Below are positions 1 through 8,744 of a stretch of 50,704 bases of DNA, in pieces. Source of the stretch: Paraburkholderia nodosa DSM 21604 (GTDB lineage: Bacteria > Pseudomonadota > Gammaproteobacteria > Burkholderiales > Burkholderiaceae); assembly GCF_000519185.1 (NCBI RefSeq), contig NZ_JAFA01000052.1, forward strand, positions 1 to 50,704. Reading direction: 5' to 3'. Within the stretch, counting starts at the first letter, position 1; each line of letters begins with the position of its first letter. The notes under the pieces are model-generated. The model saw only the letters and a list, made by a program, of their open reading frames with translations, did not search any database and was not told the origin of the DNA. A program made the position numbers and the translations under genes.

Positions 1-43
1 CCCATGTCCCCGCACACCTGTTACCCATGTCTCCGGTCCATAC
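1..43. mobile_element. Probable terminus of an insertion sequence, truncated at the window edge
   Basis: Two near-identical short motifs, CCCATGTCCCCGC and CCCATGTCTCCGG, follow each other at 1-13 and 24-36. Repeated terminal motifs like these are typical of IS21-type ends. The downstream sequence from about position 44 looks like the intergenic repeat found again at the right edge, so the junction is placed there. No transposase is visible because the element lies outside the window. The family assignment is a guess. Confidence 0.35.
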
Positions 44-60
44 ACCGCTGCAAAGAAAGG

Positions 61-110
61 AGGTGCCGCCCCGCACAGGGGCAACGCCTGCATACCGACG
101 CGAAAACAAG
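61..110 (+). repeat. Intergenic repeat, left copy (inverted relative to the right copy)
   Basis: This 50-bp stretch matches the reverse complement of 50374-50423 at 47 of 50 positions; the three differences fall within one 6-bp block. It begins AGGTGCCGCCCCGCAC and ends CGACGCGAAAACAAG. From memory this type of repeat, often preceded by a CTGCAAAGAAAG segment as it is here at 48-59, is common between genes in Paraburkholderia. It sits just downstream of tssA and next to the insertion-sequence end. Confidence 0.7.
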
Positions 111-141
111 CATGCCCAGTCGGTGTGAACAGAAAAAAAGC

Positions 142-1257
142 CTACGTTTCCCCACTCTCGGGCAGCAACCCAAGCGCCGCCCCCAACGCCCTGCCCCGCT
201 CGCCGGCCATCAGCTCAGCGAGCAGTTCCGGCAACGGCTTACCACCCCAGTCAAGCGCCCGCTTGAGCATATAAGGCACAGGACTATGCGGCTCATAGCG
301 CATGAGGTACTCCGCAACAATAGCGAGCAACCGATACGCCTCATCGCGCGACTGCGGCGCATCCAGTCTCCTCGGCCCAACGGGCTCCAGCACCGCGCCA
401 GCCGCAGCAACCTGAACCGCCGCAGGCTCAACCACAGCCTCCTCCTGAATCGATGCGGCCTCAACCATCGGTACGTCCTCCCATTCGGGATGCGTCGTGA
501 GCCAGTCACGCAACACGCTCTCCATGCGCTCCAGCGTCTCCAGTAGCGCTCCGAACGACGGCGCCTCCGCGCCGAGCCGCTGCGTGCACCACGCATCGAG
601 TTTCGCTATGGGCGCCCGAGCCGCGCGCAGCGCCTGTAACTGGTCGCGCAACGCGGCAGGCGCCGCCGCATGCGCTGCCTGAGCCAATGCCTGCGCCACG
701 CGGGCGACCTCCTCCCGCTTCGCGGCCGGCACGTCTTTGCGGTCTTTCAACGCGACAGCCTCGCGCTGCGCGCCCTGCCAGCGCGCAAGCGTCAGCGCTG
801 ATCCGTCCGGCCCTGCGCACAACGCAATCCGGCCGCCGAGCAAGGTCGGATACTGCTGGGCCACCCACGCGAGCGGCGCGGCCCGAAAGCCCAGGTCGCC
901 ATCGCGCGGCAACGGATGAATGTCGTCCCAAAAGCGCGCACACAATTCGCTCAGTAATACGAAGCTATCCGGCAAGGCAACACATCCGTATCGATGCAGC
1001 CAGCTCTCGCCCAGCCATGCGGCGAGCGTCAAATCCTTGCTACGGCGCGCGAGGATGTCCTCGCAGCCCGCTTCGACGGCGGCCCAGTCGGCAACCTTGA
1101 GCGTGGTTTGCCAGATGCCCGCTGGCAATGCCGGATCGTCCTCGCGTCGCGCCGCCTTGATGGCGTCGAACGCGGCGTCGTGCAGGAGCGAGACGCCGGC
1201 TGGCGCGCCGCCCGGTATCGGTTGAACGAGTGCTTCGATGTCGAATGCCGGGTTCAT
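142..1257 (-). CDS. tssA: Type VI secretion system protein TssA
   Basis: TssA contacts the baseplate and coordinates priming and polymerisation of the T6SS tail tube and sheath in the cytoplasm. The 371-residue product opens with an ImpA N-terminal domain (about residues 5-130) that has the usual PLPGG-like segment (QPIPGGAPAG) and a conserved WDDIHPLPRDGD stretch. It ends with the short TssA C-terminal signature (SRDEAYRLL, EPHSPVPYML, then RALDWGGKPLPELL), so it is a short-form TssA and not the long VasJ/ImpA kind. Its ATG overlaps the tssM stop in an ATGA, and it is the last gene of the tssJKLMA operon. A run of seven T on its coding strand lies just after the stop (131-137) without a convincing stem. 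Confidence 0.93.
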   Translation of the reverse strand: MNPAFDIEALVQPIPGGAPAGVSLLHDAAFDAIKAARREDDPALPAGIWQTTLKVADWAAVEAGCEDILARRSKDLTLAAWLGESWLHRYGCVALPDSFVLLSELCARFWDDIHPLPRDGDLGFRAAPLAWVAQQYPTLLGGRIALCAGPDGSALTLARWQGAQREAVALKDRKDVPAAKREEVARVAQALAQAAHAAAPAALRDQLQALRAARAPIAKLDAWCTQRLGAEAPSFGALLETLERMESVLRDWLTTHPEWEDVPMVEAASIQEEAVVEPAAVQVAAAGAVLEPVGPRRLDAPQSRDEAYRLLAIVAEYLMRYEPHSPVPYMLKRALDWGGKPLPELLAELMAGERGRALGAALGLLPESGET

Positions 1258-4200
1258 CCGCGCCCCGCTTGTGTGCTCGACGGATACGGTCCATAGGTGA
1301 CCGCAGGGGTGCCGTATGCGCTGTAGCCCGGCGCGGCGTACGGCAGGTCAGGCCAAATGAGCGCCGCTTTCGACGCGCCCGTCATGCCCACACGCATGAA
1401 CATGCGCGCGGTTTGTGTGCCGCCGTTGCGGTCGCGCACCGGCACGCTCAGCACCATGCGTGCGTTGCCCGCGCCCGTGCCGGTATCCACGCCGTCGTCC
1501 GGAACCGCGTGCAGGCGCACGAGGCGCAATAGCGCCCACGTGTCGTTTGCCGCCCAGGTGGCGGCTTCGCCGTCGACCGAGAGCGTCGGCTGCGAGGCGT
1601 CCTGCATAGGCCGCCACGGACCGTCCTTCGCCCAGCGCAGGCTCAGCGCGGCAGGCTGCCCCGGCGCCCAGCGCAGCGGCGTGCCCGCCGTGGCGGGCCA
1701 GGCGAGCGTCTGGCTGCCGCTCGCAAGCGACCACTGGATGACCTGGTCCGCACCGGCTTCGTCGGCGCGATCGATGCGCCAATCCACCGCCACGTCCACG
1801 CCCACGAGCGCGCCGTCCGCGCCGCGCGCCACCAGCGCGTCGAGCCATGGCTTCGCGCGTGCGAGCTTCGAGAGAAACTGCTGCGCGCCCGCTTGCGGGC
1901 CGCCGCTCGCGGCCGCGGCGCTCATGCCGCGTTGCGCGTCCGCGAGCTTCGCGTCGAGCAGCGCCACGAAGGCCGCCGTCTGCCGCAGGTCGGCGGCCTG
2001 CGCGTTCGCATCCGCGGAGAACGGGAAGCGGCCCGCCAGGTAGCGCGCAAAATAGTTGCGCAGCTGTTCGTAGGCCTCCCCACCAGTGCCGATTTGCAGC
2101 CGGTAGCAGCGCTCGCGCGCGGAAGAGACGAGCCGCATGCCCGCGCTCGCGACGATGTCGCCCGAGCCCGGTACATCGACCTGTGCGAGCGAGGCGCTGC
2201 ACGTGTCGAGGTCCATCTTGTCGAGCTGGTTGGAGATGATCGACGGCACCGCCACCAGCGCGCTCGCCGGGCTGCGCGCGCGGTATTGCGCGAGGTCCGC
2301 GAAGAGCGCCTTCCAGCGCGCCACGAGCCGTGCGTCCGCGGTGGAGAGCGGCGGGTTCTGCGCGGTCAGCCAGTCGAGCGCGCTCGACGCGAGCGTGGCC
2401 GTGTCCGCCACCGCACTCGACTGCGCGGCAAGGTAGGTTTGCAGCGCTTCGGGCGTGGCGGCGCCGAATGCGCGCATCGACCCGCCGGCGTTGCCGTTCC
2501 ACGCCGAGAAGTCGCCGCGCAGCGGTCGAAACGGTTCGAGCGATTGCAGCTGGACATCGGTCGAGCGCAGCACGTCCAGCGCGGCGTCGCTCACGCGCAG
2601 GGCGACCGCTTGCGCGAGATCGGCGCGACCGAGCGAGTCGAACGCTTCCACGAGATCGGTCGCGTTCTTGCGCAGCGTGTCGAAGGACGCGCCCTGCGTT
2701 GGCGGCGCGTAGGCGACGTTGCGCGCCCCGGCTGCCGATGTTGCCGCTGTTGCAACAGGAGCCGAAAGCGCGGCCACCATGCTGTGCACGGTCGCGTTGC
2801 CCGCCGCGGCGAGCAGCGCGCCGCGCCACGCTTCGGGCGCCTGCGCGAGAAGGCCGGCGGAATATTGCTTGTAGGCGGGCAGGATCGCCAGTGCGCGCTG
2901 CGCCGAGTCGGCATCCACGCCGCGGATTTCGGCCGTCGCGTTGCCCTCGCCCGCGACGAACGACTGGCCGAGCAGCGTGCGCAACGCGTCGCGCAGCGGC
3001 AGCAGGTCCGAGGCCAGTTGCAGCCCTGTGGTCGGATTGGAGGCCAGCACGCCAGGCAGGTTGCCGCTCGCGAGCCAGCGCGCCGCGAACGCGCTTTGTT
3101 CGCTCTGTTCGTGCTCCAGCACGCTCGCCACGGGCGTCGCGCCGATCAGGCGCAGCCCCTTTGCGGTGTCGAAGGTCGCCGTGAGTCCCGGCACGAGTTC
3201 CTGGCCGTGCGTGCCCGCCCAGCCGTGGTCCGCGGTGTCGACCTGGATCGCGAGCGTGTCGATGCGCGTGGCCAGTTCGGAGAGCGAGGCGGTGGTCGGA
3301 ACGGCGCCAGGCGCCTTGAGATCGGCGAGCATGGCCTGGATTTGCGCCGCGTTCGTCGTGAGCGAGGAGTCCTGATAAATGTCGTCGAACCAGCGGTCGA
3401 AGGTCTCCTCGAAGCACACGCTCGCACGCGCTTGCGCGGCGCGCGCCTCGGTGCCGTCGAACGACAGTTGGCCGCCTTCCACCGCGGTCGCGCGCACAGC
3501 GTCGTCCAGCCCCGCGCGGTCGGCCACATGATCGGGCGAAAAGCTTACGCCCACCGCGCCGCGCATGAGCTGAGCGAGCATCACGGTGTTGCCCGAATCG
3601 CGTTCCACCAGTTCGTTGTAATTCGTGATCAGCCGCTCGGTCTGCGCCGCGTTCGTGACGAGCCGTGTGCCCTGGGTGTATTCGGGCAGGTCCTGGGGAC
3701 GCCGCGCGGCGGCCGCGAGGCTCGCGTTGTCGCCCGACCCGGCGGCGCCGTCACAGTTCAGATCGGCGAGACGGCTGACGAGCCGCGCGCGCAGCGGCGT
3801 GAACACGAGCCCGCTCAGCACGTGGTATTGCGCGTCGTCGAGCCGGCGGCGCAGGCCGAAATACGAAAGCGGCATAAACGGCGTGGCGAGCTGCCAGCGC
3901 GGCACCTTGACGAAGGCGTTCGCGGCGCTGCCCAGCGCGTTCGCCACCGCCGTTTCGCTCGTGCTCGCGCCCGCTTCGTGCCAGGCGACGCTGGCGAGCG
4001 CGAGCGCGTCGTAGCTGCTCGCGAGCGAGCGTGCGTCGCTGCGCACGTGCCAGGTGGTGATGCCCAGGCCCACGCACCAGCACACGCCCAGCGCGATCGC
4101 GCCGAACGTGGCGATACGGTAGCGCCGCATGCGCAGCGCGAGCACGCGCGGAATGGCGAGCGCGAGTCCCTGTCCCGGCATCAGCAGGTCGTGCCAGAGA

Positions 4201-5195
4201 CGCGACGCGAAGGCCGGCGCCGCCGCCGCGCGCGCCTCCCTGCGCGCCGCGGTCGTGATGGCGGGCTCCTCGCGCTCCTGCGCCTGCGGCATCGCACCTA
4301 CGCACCAGATGCCGCGCAGGAGCGGCGCGGTGCCGTCCGCAGCGCCGCGCAAGGTGGGCTCGATGTGTTCGCGCAACGGTTCGCGCAGCGTGTCGAGGCG
4401 CTGCGGCAGCAGGAATACGTCACCGTCCAGCGCGCCGTCCAGCGTGCCCATTTCGGTGACCGTCGCCGCGAGCGCGCGGCTCATGTCGGCGAAGGCTTCG
4501 TCTACCCACGCGGCTTCGAAGGCGCGCCGCGGCGCATACGGCGAGGCCCAGCCCAGCGGCGTTTCGATGCGCTCGCGGCGCAGCCGGGCCGCGAGCGCAT
4601 TGAAGCCCGGCAGCGCGTCGCAGCCCGTGACCACCACGTAGAGCGGCAGCATCTGGCCCAGTTGACGTTGCAGCGCGAGCACCGTGCGCGAGGCTTCGAG
4701 CGCCGCGTCGGTGTCCGCGCGCGCGGTTCCGTTTTCGTCGATGAGCGTATCGAGCGCGATCACCCACACGAGCGTGTCGAGCGGGCGGCCCGGCCGGTTG
4801 CGCAGCAGACCGCGCAGCAACCGCCCGCCGGTCGAGCCGCGCCGGCGCTCGGCGGCCGCGCGCGCGCCGAGCGACTCGCCTGGCTCCGCGATCAGAATGC
4901 CTTCGGCGTCGTGCCAGAGCCTGCCGAACCAGGCCGGCTCGCCAACGGGCGTGAGGCGCCAGCTGAGCGCCAACGCGTCGAGCGCAGCGGGTGCTCCGGT
5001 TGCCAGCACGCGCGGCACCGAGTACGGATCGCGCACGCCCATCGCGTTGTGCGCCGTGCGCATCATCGCGGAGAAGTTGCGCAGCGGCCTGCGTTCATCG
5101 CGCCCGCGCAACCAGCGCACGACGAGTACGGCTGCGAGCCCCACAATCAACAGCGCGATGAGGACGATCAGGACGACTACGAGTGTGGTCGTCAT
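1254..5195 (-). CDS. tssM: Type VI secretion system inner-membrane protein TssM (IcmF-like), degenerate P-loop
   Basis: TssM spans the inner membrane and links TssL to the outer-membrane lipoprotein TssJ. The 1313-residue product starts with one long hydrophobic helix (about 5-27), then a cytoplasmic region, a second membrane segment near 358-380 (IALGVCWCVGLGITTW), and a large periplasmic part ending in the IcmF C-terminal domain. The open frame continues upstream, but that part is antisense to tssL; the ATG at 5195 overlaps the tssL stop as ATGA and directly precedes the membrane helix. Oddity: the place of the IcmF Walker A motif reads TGAPAALDALAL with no GKT, and the Walker B equivalent reads ILIAEPGE without the usual Asp. 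It therefore looks unable to bind NTP in the canonical way. Confidence 0.93.
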   Translation of the reverse strand: MTTTLVVVLIVLIALLIVGLAAVLVVRWLRGRDERRPLRNFSAMMRTAHNAMGVRDPYSVPRVLATGAPAALDALALSWRLTPVGEPAWFGRLWHDAEGILIAEPGESLGARAAAERRRGSTGGRLLRGLLRNRPGRPLDTLVWVIALDTLIDENGTARADTDAALEASRTVLALQRQLGQMLPLYVVVTGCDALPGFNALAARLRRERIETPLGWASPYAPRRAFEAAWVDEAFADMSRALAATVTEMGTLDGALDGDVFLLPQRLDTLREPLREHIEPTLRGAADGTAPLLRGIWCVGAMPQAQEREEPAITTAARREARAAAAPAFASRLWHDLLMPGQGLALAIPRVLALRMRRYRIATFGAIALGVCWCVGLGITTWHVRSDARSLASSYDALALASVAWHEAGASTSETAVANALGSAANAFVKVPRWQLATPFMPLSYFGLRRRLDDAQYHVLSGLVFTPLRARLVSRLADLNCDGAAGSGDNASLAAAARRPQDLPEYTQGTRLVTNAAQTERLITNYNELVERDSGNTVMLAQLMRGAVGVSFSPDHVADRAGLDDAVRATAVEGGQLSFDGTEARAAQARASVCFEETFDRWFDDIYQDSSLTTNAAQIQAMLADLKAPGAVPTTASLSELATRIDTLAIQVDTADHGWAGTHGQELVPGLTATFDTAKGLRLIGATPVASVLEHEQSEQSAFAARWLASGNLPGVLASNPTTGLQLASDLLPLRDALRTLLGQSFVAGEGNATAEIRGVDADSAQRALAILPAYKQYSAGLLAQAPEAWRGALLAAAGNATVHSMVAALSAPVATAATSAAGARNVAYAPPTQGASFDTLRKNATDLVEAFDSLGRADLAQAVALRVSDAALDVLRSTDVQLQSLEPFRPLRGDFSAWNGNAGGSMRAFGAATPEALQTYLAAQSSAVADTATLASSALDWLTAQNPPLSTADARLVARWKALFADLAQYRARSPASALVAVPSIISNQLDKMDLDTCSASLAQVDVPGSGDIVASAGMRLVSSARERCYRLQIGTGGEAYEQLRNYFARYLAGRFPFSADANAQAADLRQTAAFVALLDAKLADAQRGMSAAAASGGPQAGAQQFLSKLARAKPWLDALVARGADGALVGVDVAVDWRIDRADEAGADQVIQWSLASGSQTLAWPATAGTPLRWAPGQPAALSLRWAKDGPWRPMQDASQPTLSVDGEAATWAANDTWALLRLVRLHAVPDDGVDTGTGAGNARMVLSVPVRDRNGGTQTARMFMRVGMTGASKAALIWPDLPYAAPGYSAYGTPAVTYGPYPSSTQAGRG

Positions 5196-6253
5196 GGCCG
5201 TGCTCCGCGTGGCGTGGCGTCCGGGCTGTCTTCGCTGGCTTCGTCGATGCCCTGTGCGCTCACCGCGACGATGCGCCGTGCCGCGAGCGCGAGCGTGGCG
5301 GGCGGCGTTGCGGAAACTGTCGGTGCCTCGGGTATGTCCTGATTCTGCGGCATGGCCTGAACGTCGGCGGGCGGAGCCGCTGGCCGCAGTCTTCGCACTG
5401 TCCGGGCGCGCGGCAGCACCATGCCCGTGGTGCTCGTATGGCTCGCCTGCGTCGGACGCCCTTGCGCCAACGACACCGTTTCGAACTGTTCGAGCGATGG
5501 CCGCACAGGCGCCGTCGCATAGAGCCACAGCAGCTGCGAGATGCCGAGCAGCGCCGCGAATCCGCCGCCCACGAACAGGGCGAGGCGTGCGCGGTCTGGA
5601 AACATCTGCGTGAGCGGACGGGTTTCGCGCGGCGCCAGCGCGGCGCGTTCGAGCGGCGCGCCAAGCCGGTCGGGCTCGGGGTCGCGCTGCATGGCGAACG
5701 CGAACAACGCGTGGCGCAGCTGGTCGTGCCGCAAGGCGCCCGCCTCGCCGCGCAGGCGGCCGCGAAAGCCTAGCGTGAGGCAGGCGAGATAGACGTTGGC
5801 GAGATCGCGCTGCGCAGGATCGCGCTGCGCGAGCAAGGTTTCGATGGCGGCCGGGATACGCTCGCCCGCCGCGCGCGTACCGAAAATTCGCGCTTCGAGC
5901 GGATACGTTTCCCACGCGCTCGCGCCATTCCACGCCGAAAACAGCAGCAATTCGTCGAGTAGCGCGACATAGGCGTACTGCGCGGCGGCGATGTCCGCTT
6001 CGCCCGCCGCGCCGGTCCAGGCCATCGCGTCGCGCGCGAGCTTGCGTGTGGCGGACTGCAGCTGCGTGGCGAGCGCGTCGGCATCGCGCTGGGGATCGGC
6101 GGGCGTCTCTGCGCTCGCGGCGTTCGCCGCGCTGGCTGCATTCGCCGCCTGCGCGACCGCGCGCAGGCGCGCGTTCTCCGCGAACGCGAACGCCACGACG
6201 AACGCGCGCATGAGCGGCAGGCGCTCGTCGCTCTGGTCGCTGGCATCAAGCAT
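5192..6253 (-). CDS. tssL: Type VI secretion system protein TssL (DotU/IcmH family)
   Basis: TssL is the inner-membrane partner of TssM and recruits the baseplate. The 353-residue product has a cytoplasmic DotU domain (about 10-235, with the family-like WETYPLEARIFGTRAAGE and VYLACLTLGFRGRLRG segments) and a membrane helix (LALFVGGGFAALLGISQLLWLY, roughly 245-265). A short Pro/Ala-rich periplasmic tail follows and carries no OmpA-type peptidoglycan-binding domain. The start at 6253 (MLDASDQSDERLP) is chosen because everything further upstream is antisense-like composition within tssK; the resulting 8-bp overlap with tssK suggests translational coupling. The stop overlaps tssM by ATGA. Confidence 0.92.
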   Translation of the reverse strand: MLDASDQSDERLPLMRAFVVAFAFAENARLRAVAQAANAASAANAASAETPADPQRDADALATQLQSATRKLARDAMAWTGAAGEADIAAAQYAYVALLDELLLFSAWNGASAWETYPLEARIFGTRAAGERIPAAIETLLAQRDPAQRDLANVYLACLTLGFRGRLRGEAGALRHDQLRHALFAFAMQRDPEPDRLGAPLERAALAPRETRPLTQMFPDRARLALFVGGGFAALLGISQLLWLYATAPVRPSLEQFETVSLAQGRPTQASHTSTTGMVLPRARTVRRLRPAAPPADVQAMPQNQDIPEAPTVSATPPATLALAARRIVAVSAQGIDEASEDSPDATPRGARP

Positions 6254-7613
6254 GATCGGCTCCCGCCTGGCGGGCGTCGTCGGCGGCGTCGCCCGTGGGC
6301 GTGAAGAGTTGCACAGCCCAGGGCGCGCGGCCCGGCACGGTCGTGCGGACCTCGATGCACAACGGCTGCGCGCGGTCGAACCACGCGTCCTCCACCGCCA
6401 CCGCGAAGAGCGTCGTGTCGTCGCCCGTGGCATAGGCTGCGCGCTCCTCGCGCGCGAGCCGCCGGCGCGCGAGGCCGCGCATGCGTTGCCGCGCGAGTGT
6501 GGGCACGTAGGGCCGCGACGCGACGACGGCATGATCGAGCCACACGCTCGCGTCGTGCTCGCCCGCGTCGGGCGGCATGCGCAAACCGATCACGAGTTCG
6601 CGCGCCACGTTGCCGCCGCTTTCGAACGGCGGCGCGATCCAGAAGCTGCCGCCCTCCTCGGTGAACGCGCGCACGCGGTACCCCTGGCGGATCGTCGCGA
6701 GCGCTTCGTCCGCCCATTCGAGCAGCGGATCGAACGACGCGAGCAGCGCCATGTAATCGAACGTCGCGAACGCGGGCACGCCGCGCGCGGGACGCAGCGC
6801 CGCGAGCGCGCCCGTCATGCCGGCAACGGCGCGGTACAGTTCCGCGGGATGCGCGATGCCGGTGACGAGCGTCGCCTCCACTTCGGGCAGGCGGCTCCAG
6901 AGCGCGCAAAGCTGGCGCTCGATCTGGCCCGCGTCGTCGCGCTCTTCCGCGCGTTGCGCCGCCTGCAGACGCCCGGCCAGGAACACGCATTTTTCGCGCA
7001 CGCGCAGCAGCAGCTGCATCACCCGTTGACCGAGCACCGAGTCGGCGCGCACGAACGGACAAGGCGGCGCGTAGTCCGCAATCGCCACGCCGCCGCCCTG
7101 CTGCCTCACGCGCATGAGCGGCAAGCGGTCGAATTCGTGACGGCCGAGATCCGTCATGAGGTGCAGCCGCGGCGTCCATGTCGTGATCGAAGCCGGCTCG
7201 CCGCCCGAGACAAGATCGGGAACGTCCGGACTCTCGCGCTGGGTGTAGCGCCCGGCCTGCGGATCGAGCTGGCCGCCGCGATACAGCGGCGGCACCGCGA
7301 GATAGATCGTGACCTCCTCGTCCGGCGCGCTGAACGCGTGGCTCACGTCGATCTCCAGCACGGGATCGTGTGGCGTGTGGCGGATGGCGAGGCCGTCGGC
7401 CAGAATCGCCTCCAGCGCGCTGATGCGCACGAGCCCCTGGGCGAGCCCCGCGGCGTCGTGCTCCAGCGCGAGCACGCCCCAGTAATGCGCGCGCGCGGCG
7501 CCGGCGAGCAAGGCCGCGTGCCCCGCCGCGTGCAGCGCCTGGGTCTGGAAATGCTGCGGCAGCAAGGGCATGCCGTCGAACCAGCAGACCGGATCGGGAA
7601 ACGAAGTTCGCAT
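6246..7613 (-). CDS. tssK: Type VI secretion system baseplate subunit TssK
   Basis: TssK connects the baseplate wedge to the TssL/TssM membrane complex. The 455-residue product has the family start PVCWFDGMPLLPQHFQ, where other TssK proteins have a VxWxEGMFLxPQHFQ-like motif, followed by an alpha-helical middle and the C-terminal receptor-binding-like domain. Length is normal for the family. It lies second in the minus-strand operon, 88 bp after tssJ and overlapping tssL by 8 bp. The assignment rests on the N-terminal motif and on position in the cluster. Confidence 0.94.
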   Translation of the reverse strand: MRTSFPDPVCWFDGMPLLPQHFQTQALHAAGHAALLAGAARAHYWGVLALEHDAAGLAQGLVRISALEAILADGLAIRHTPHDPVLEIDVSHAFSAPDEEVTIYLAVPPLYRGGQLDPQAGRYTQRESPDVPDLVSGGEPASITTWTPRLHLMTDLGRHEFDRLPLMRVRQQGGGVAIADYAPPCPFVRADSVLGQRVMQLLLRVREKCVFLAGRLQAAQRAEERDDAGQIERQLCALWSRLPEVEATLVTGIAHPAELYRAVAGMTGALAALRPARGVPAFATFDYMALLASFDPLLEWADEALATIRQGYRVRAFTEEGGSFWIAPPFESGGNVARELVIGLRMPPDAGEHDASVWLDHAVVASRPYVPTLARQRMRGLARRRLAREERAAYATGDDTTLFAVAVEDAWFDRAQPLCIEVRTTVPGRAPWAVQLFTPTGDAADDARQAGADHA

Positions 7614-7701
7614 GATGTGTTTGCTTTCTATTGCTAAACGTTTCGTCGTTCAGTGTTGCCGCGGCGTCGTGCGACACCGTTGCGTCACACAGTCTCGTTG
7701 C

Positions 7702-8196
7702 TCAATGCGCGGCCTGCACGCTCAGATCCTGGTCGCCGAGCAGCAGCAGCGCGTGAGCGGGCCCCGTGTCGAGCCTCACGCGGTGCGCGCCCGGTGTCTG
7801 GTAGTCAGCAAACACCACCACGCCCGCGCCCCGCTTGCCGCCAAACGGAAACGGCGCCGCCGCGATCTGCTGGCCTGGCACGACTTCGAACGAGACGACC
7901 GTGATGTCCTCGGGATGATCGCGGCGCCATTGATCCCGCTGCGCGAACCACTTCGCCGAAGGCAGGCCGAGCAATGCGTCGAGCAGTTGCGGGTTGCGCA
8001 CGAGCACGGCGTCCACGGCAATGGGCGTGTCCTGATTCGCTTGAGTGGAAACGGCAATGGCCAGGGTATCTACCTGTACCTTGGGCAGCGACGAGCACGC
8101 CGCGAGCCCCTGCGCGAGCGCGAACGCCAGCGTGGCGGCACGCCAGCCGTACGGCTTCGCGGCGCGCGACGCGCCGGCGAATAACGTGGTGATCAC
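7702..8196 (-). CDS. tssJ: Type VI secretion system outer-membrane lipoprotein TssJ
   Basis: TssJ anchors the TssM periplasmic domain to the outer membrane. A lipoprotein signal peptide ends in LAQGLAAC, so the mature protein would start at the lipidated Cys. A TssJ beta-sandwich region follows, with NQDTPIAVDAVLVRN and VVPGQQIAAAP segments. The GTG at 8196 gives a signal peptide of about 34 residues. An in-frame ATG at 8265 would add 23 mostly polar residues and has no clear ribosome-binding site, so it is less likely although possible. First gene of the tssJKLMA operon, reading out of the divergent control region. Confidence 0.88.
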   Translation of the reverse strand: MITTLFAGASRAAKPYGWRAATLAFALAQGLAACSSLPKVQVDTLAIAVSTQANQDTPIAVDAVLVRNPQLLDALLGLPSAKWFAQRDQWRRDHPEDITVVSFEVVPGQQIAAAPFPFGGKRGAGVVVFADYQTPGAHRVRLDTGPAHALLLLGDQDLSVQAAH

Positions 8197-8744
8197 TGCG
8201 CAATCCCCATTGTGTGCGTCGCCTCTTGTCCGCGATGCCTCCTGCCCGCGCGCAGGAGAATTCATGCTAGTTCGTATTTCTAATCAAGACGCATGTTCCG
8301 CTGCGCAAGCTGTTTCGCGCGTAGTCTACAAGCGCCCCATGCGTCATTGCAATAACGATTTTTTAATCGATCAATTCAAAAACAATGCGTAAATAAACTT
8401 GAAAGGAAATGAGTCTATGCGCCGTAAATATACTTTGAAATTCCGCGTTTACTGTCCTAAAGTCGTGACCGTCTATCTTCACGACGTGCGCGACGAAGGA
8501 CAAGGTGAAGCCGCACGCAGCGCGAACGCTTGACGCCGTGAATGCTCTCGTCTGACGAATCCGGGGCATGCTTTAGCTGTGTTTTTTCTGAAGGACCGGG
8601 AATGCACCTGGCAATCGTTTAATTACGTTTTGCGGGGCATTGTCGTCTTAAAGAAAACGCATCATGAAAAGGGCAGATTGACGACAAACGCGCATCTCTC
8701 CCGTTACACAATGCAATAGAAGAACGACCGCCACCGAGGTGACC
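8197..8744. promoter_or_regulatory. Divergent T6SS control region
   Basis: About 550 bp separate the two divergent T6SS operons. The centre (about 8340-8460) is clearly AT-rich against the GC-rich surroundings, as expected for promoters and possibly for a silencer such as H-NS/MvaT. It contains a small palindrome (CGATT-TTTT-AATCG near 8356) and a possible 38-codon reading frame at 8417. I see no convincing sigma-54 (-24/-12) or strong sigma-70 match, so exact promoters are not called. The tssB ribosome-binding site (GAGG at 8736-8739) closes the region. Confidence 0.6.
8417..8533 (+). CDS. Possible small protein (38 aa) in the T6SS control region
   Basis: An ATG at 8417 is preceded by an AGGA ribosome-binding motif about 9 bases upstream and opens a 38-codon frame that begins MRRKYTLKFRVYCP. 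The N-terminal half is basic and strand-like, the rest polar, and there is no signal peptide or membrane segment. I recognise no family. It is upstream of and co-directional with tssB, so it could be a leader peptide, a small regulator or chance. Support is limited to the start signal and its location in otherwise non-coding DNA. Confidence 0.3.
   Translation: MRRKYTLKFRVYCPKVVTVYLHDVRDEGQGEAARSANA

Noticed and set aside
1893..5342. A very long open frame on the plus strand opposite tssM
   Set aside because: The translated product is Arg/Ala/His-rich low-complexity sequence with no domain, as expected antisense to a GC-rich gene. The minus strand has the clear TssM protein.
8534..8744. A sigma-54 promoter for the tssB operon
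   Set aside because: A GG-N10-GC spacing occurs near 8598, but the surrounding bases do not match the TGGCAC/TTGC consensus, so it is probably chance.
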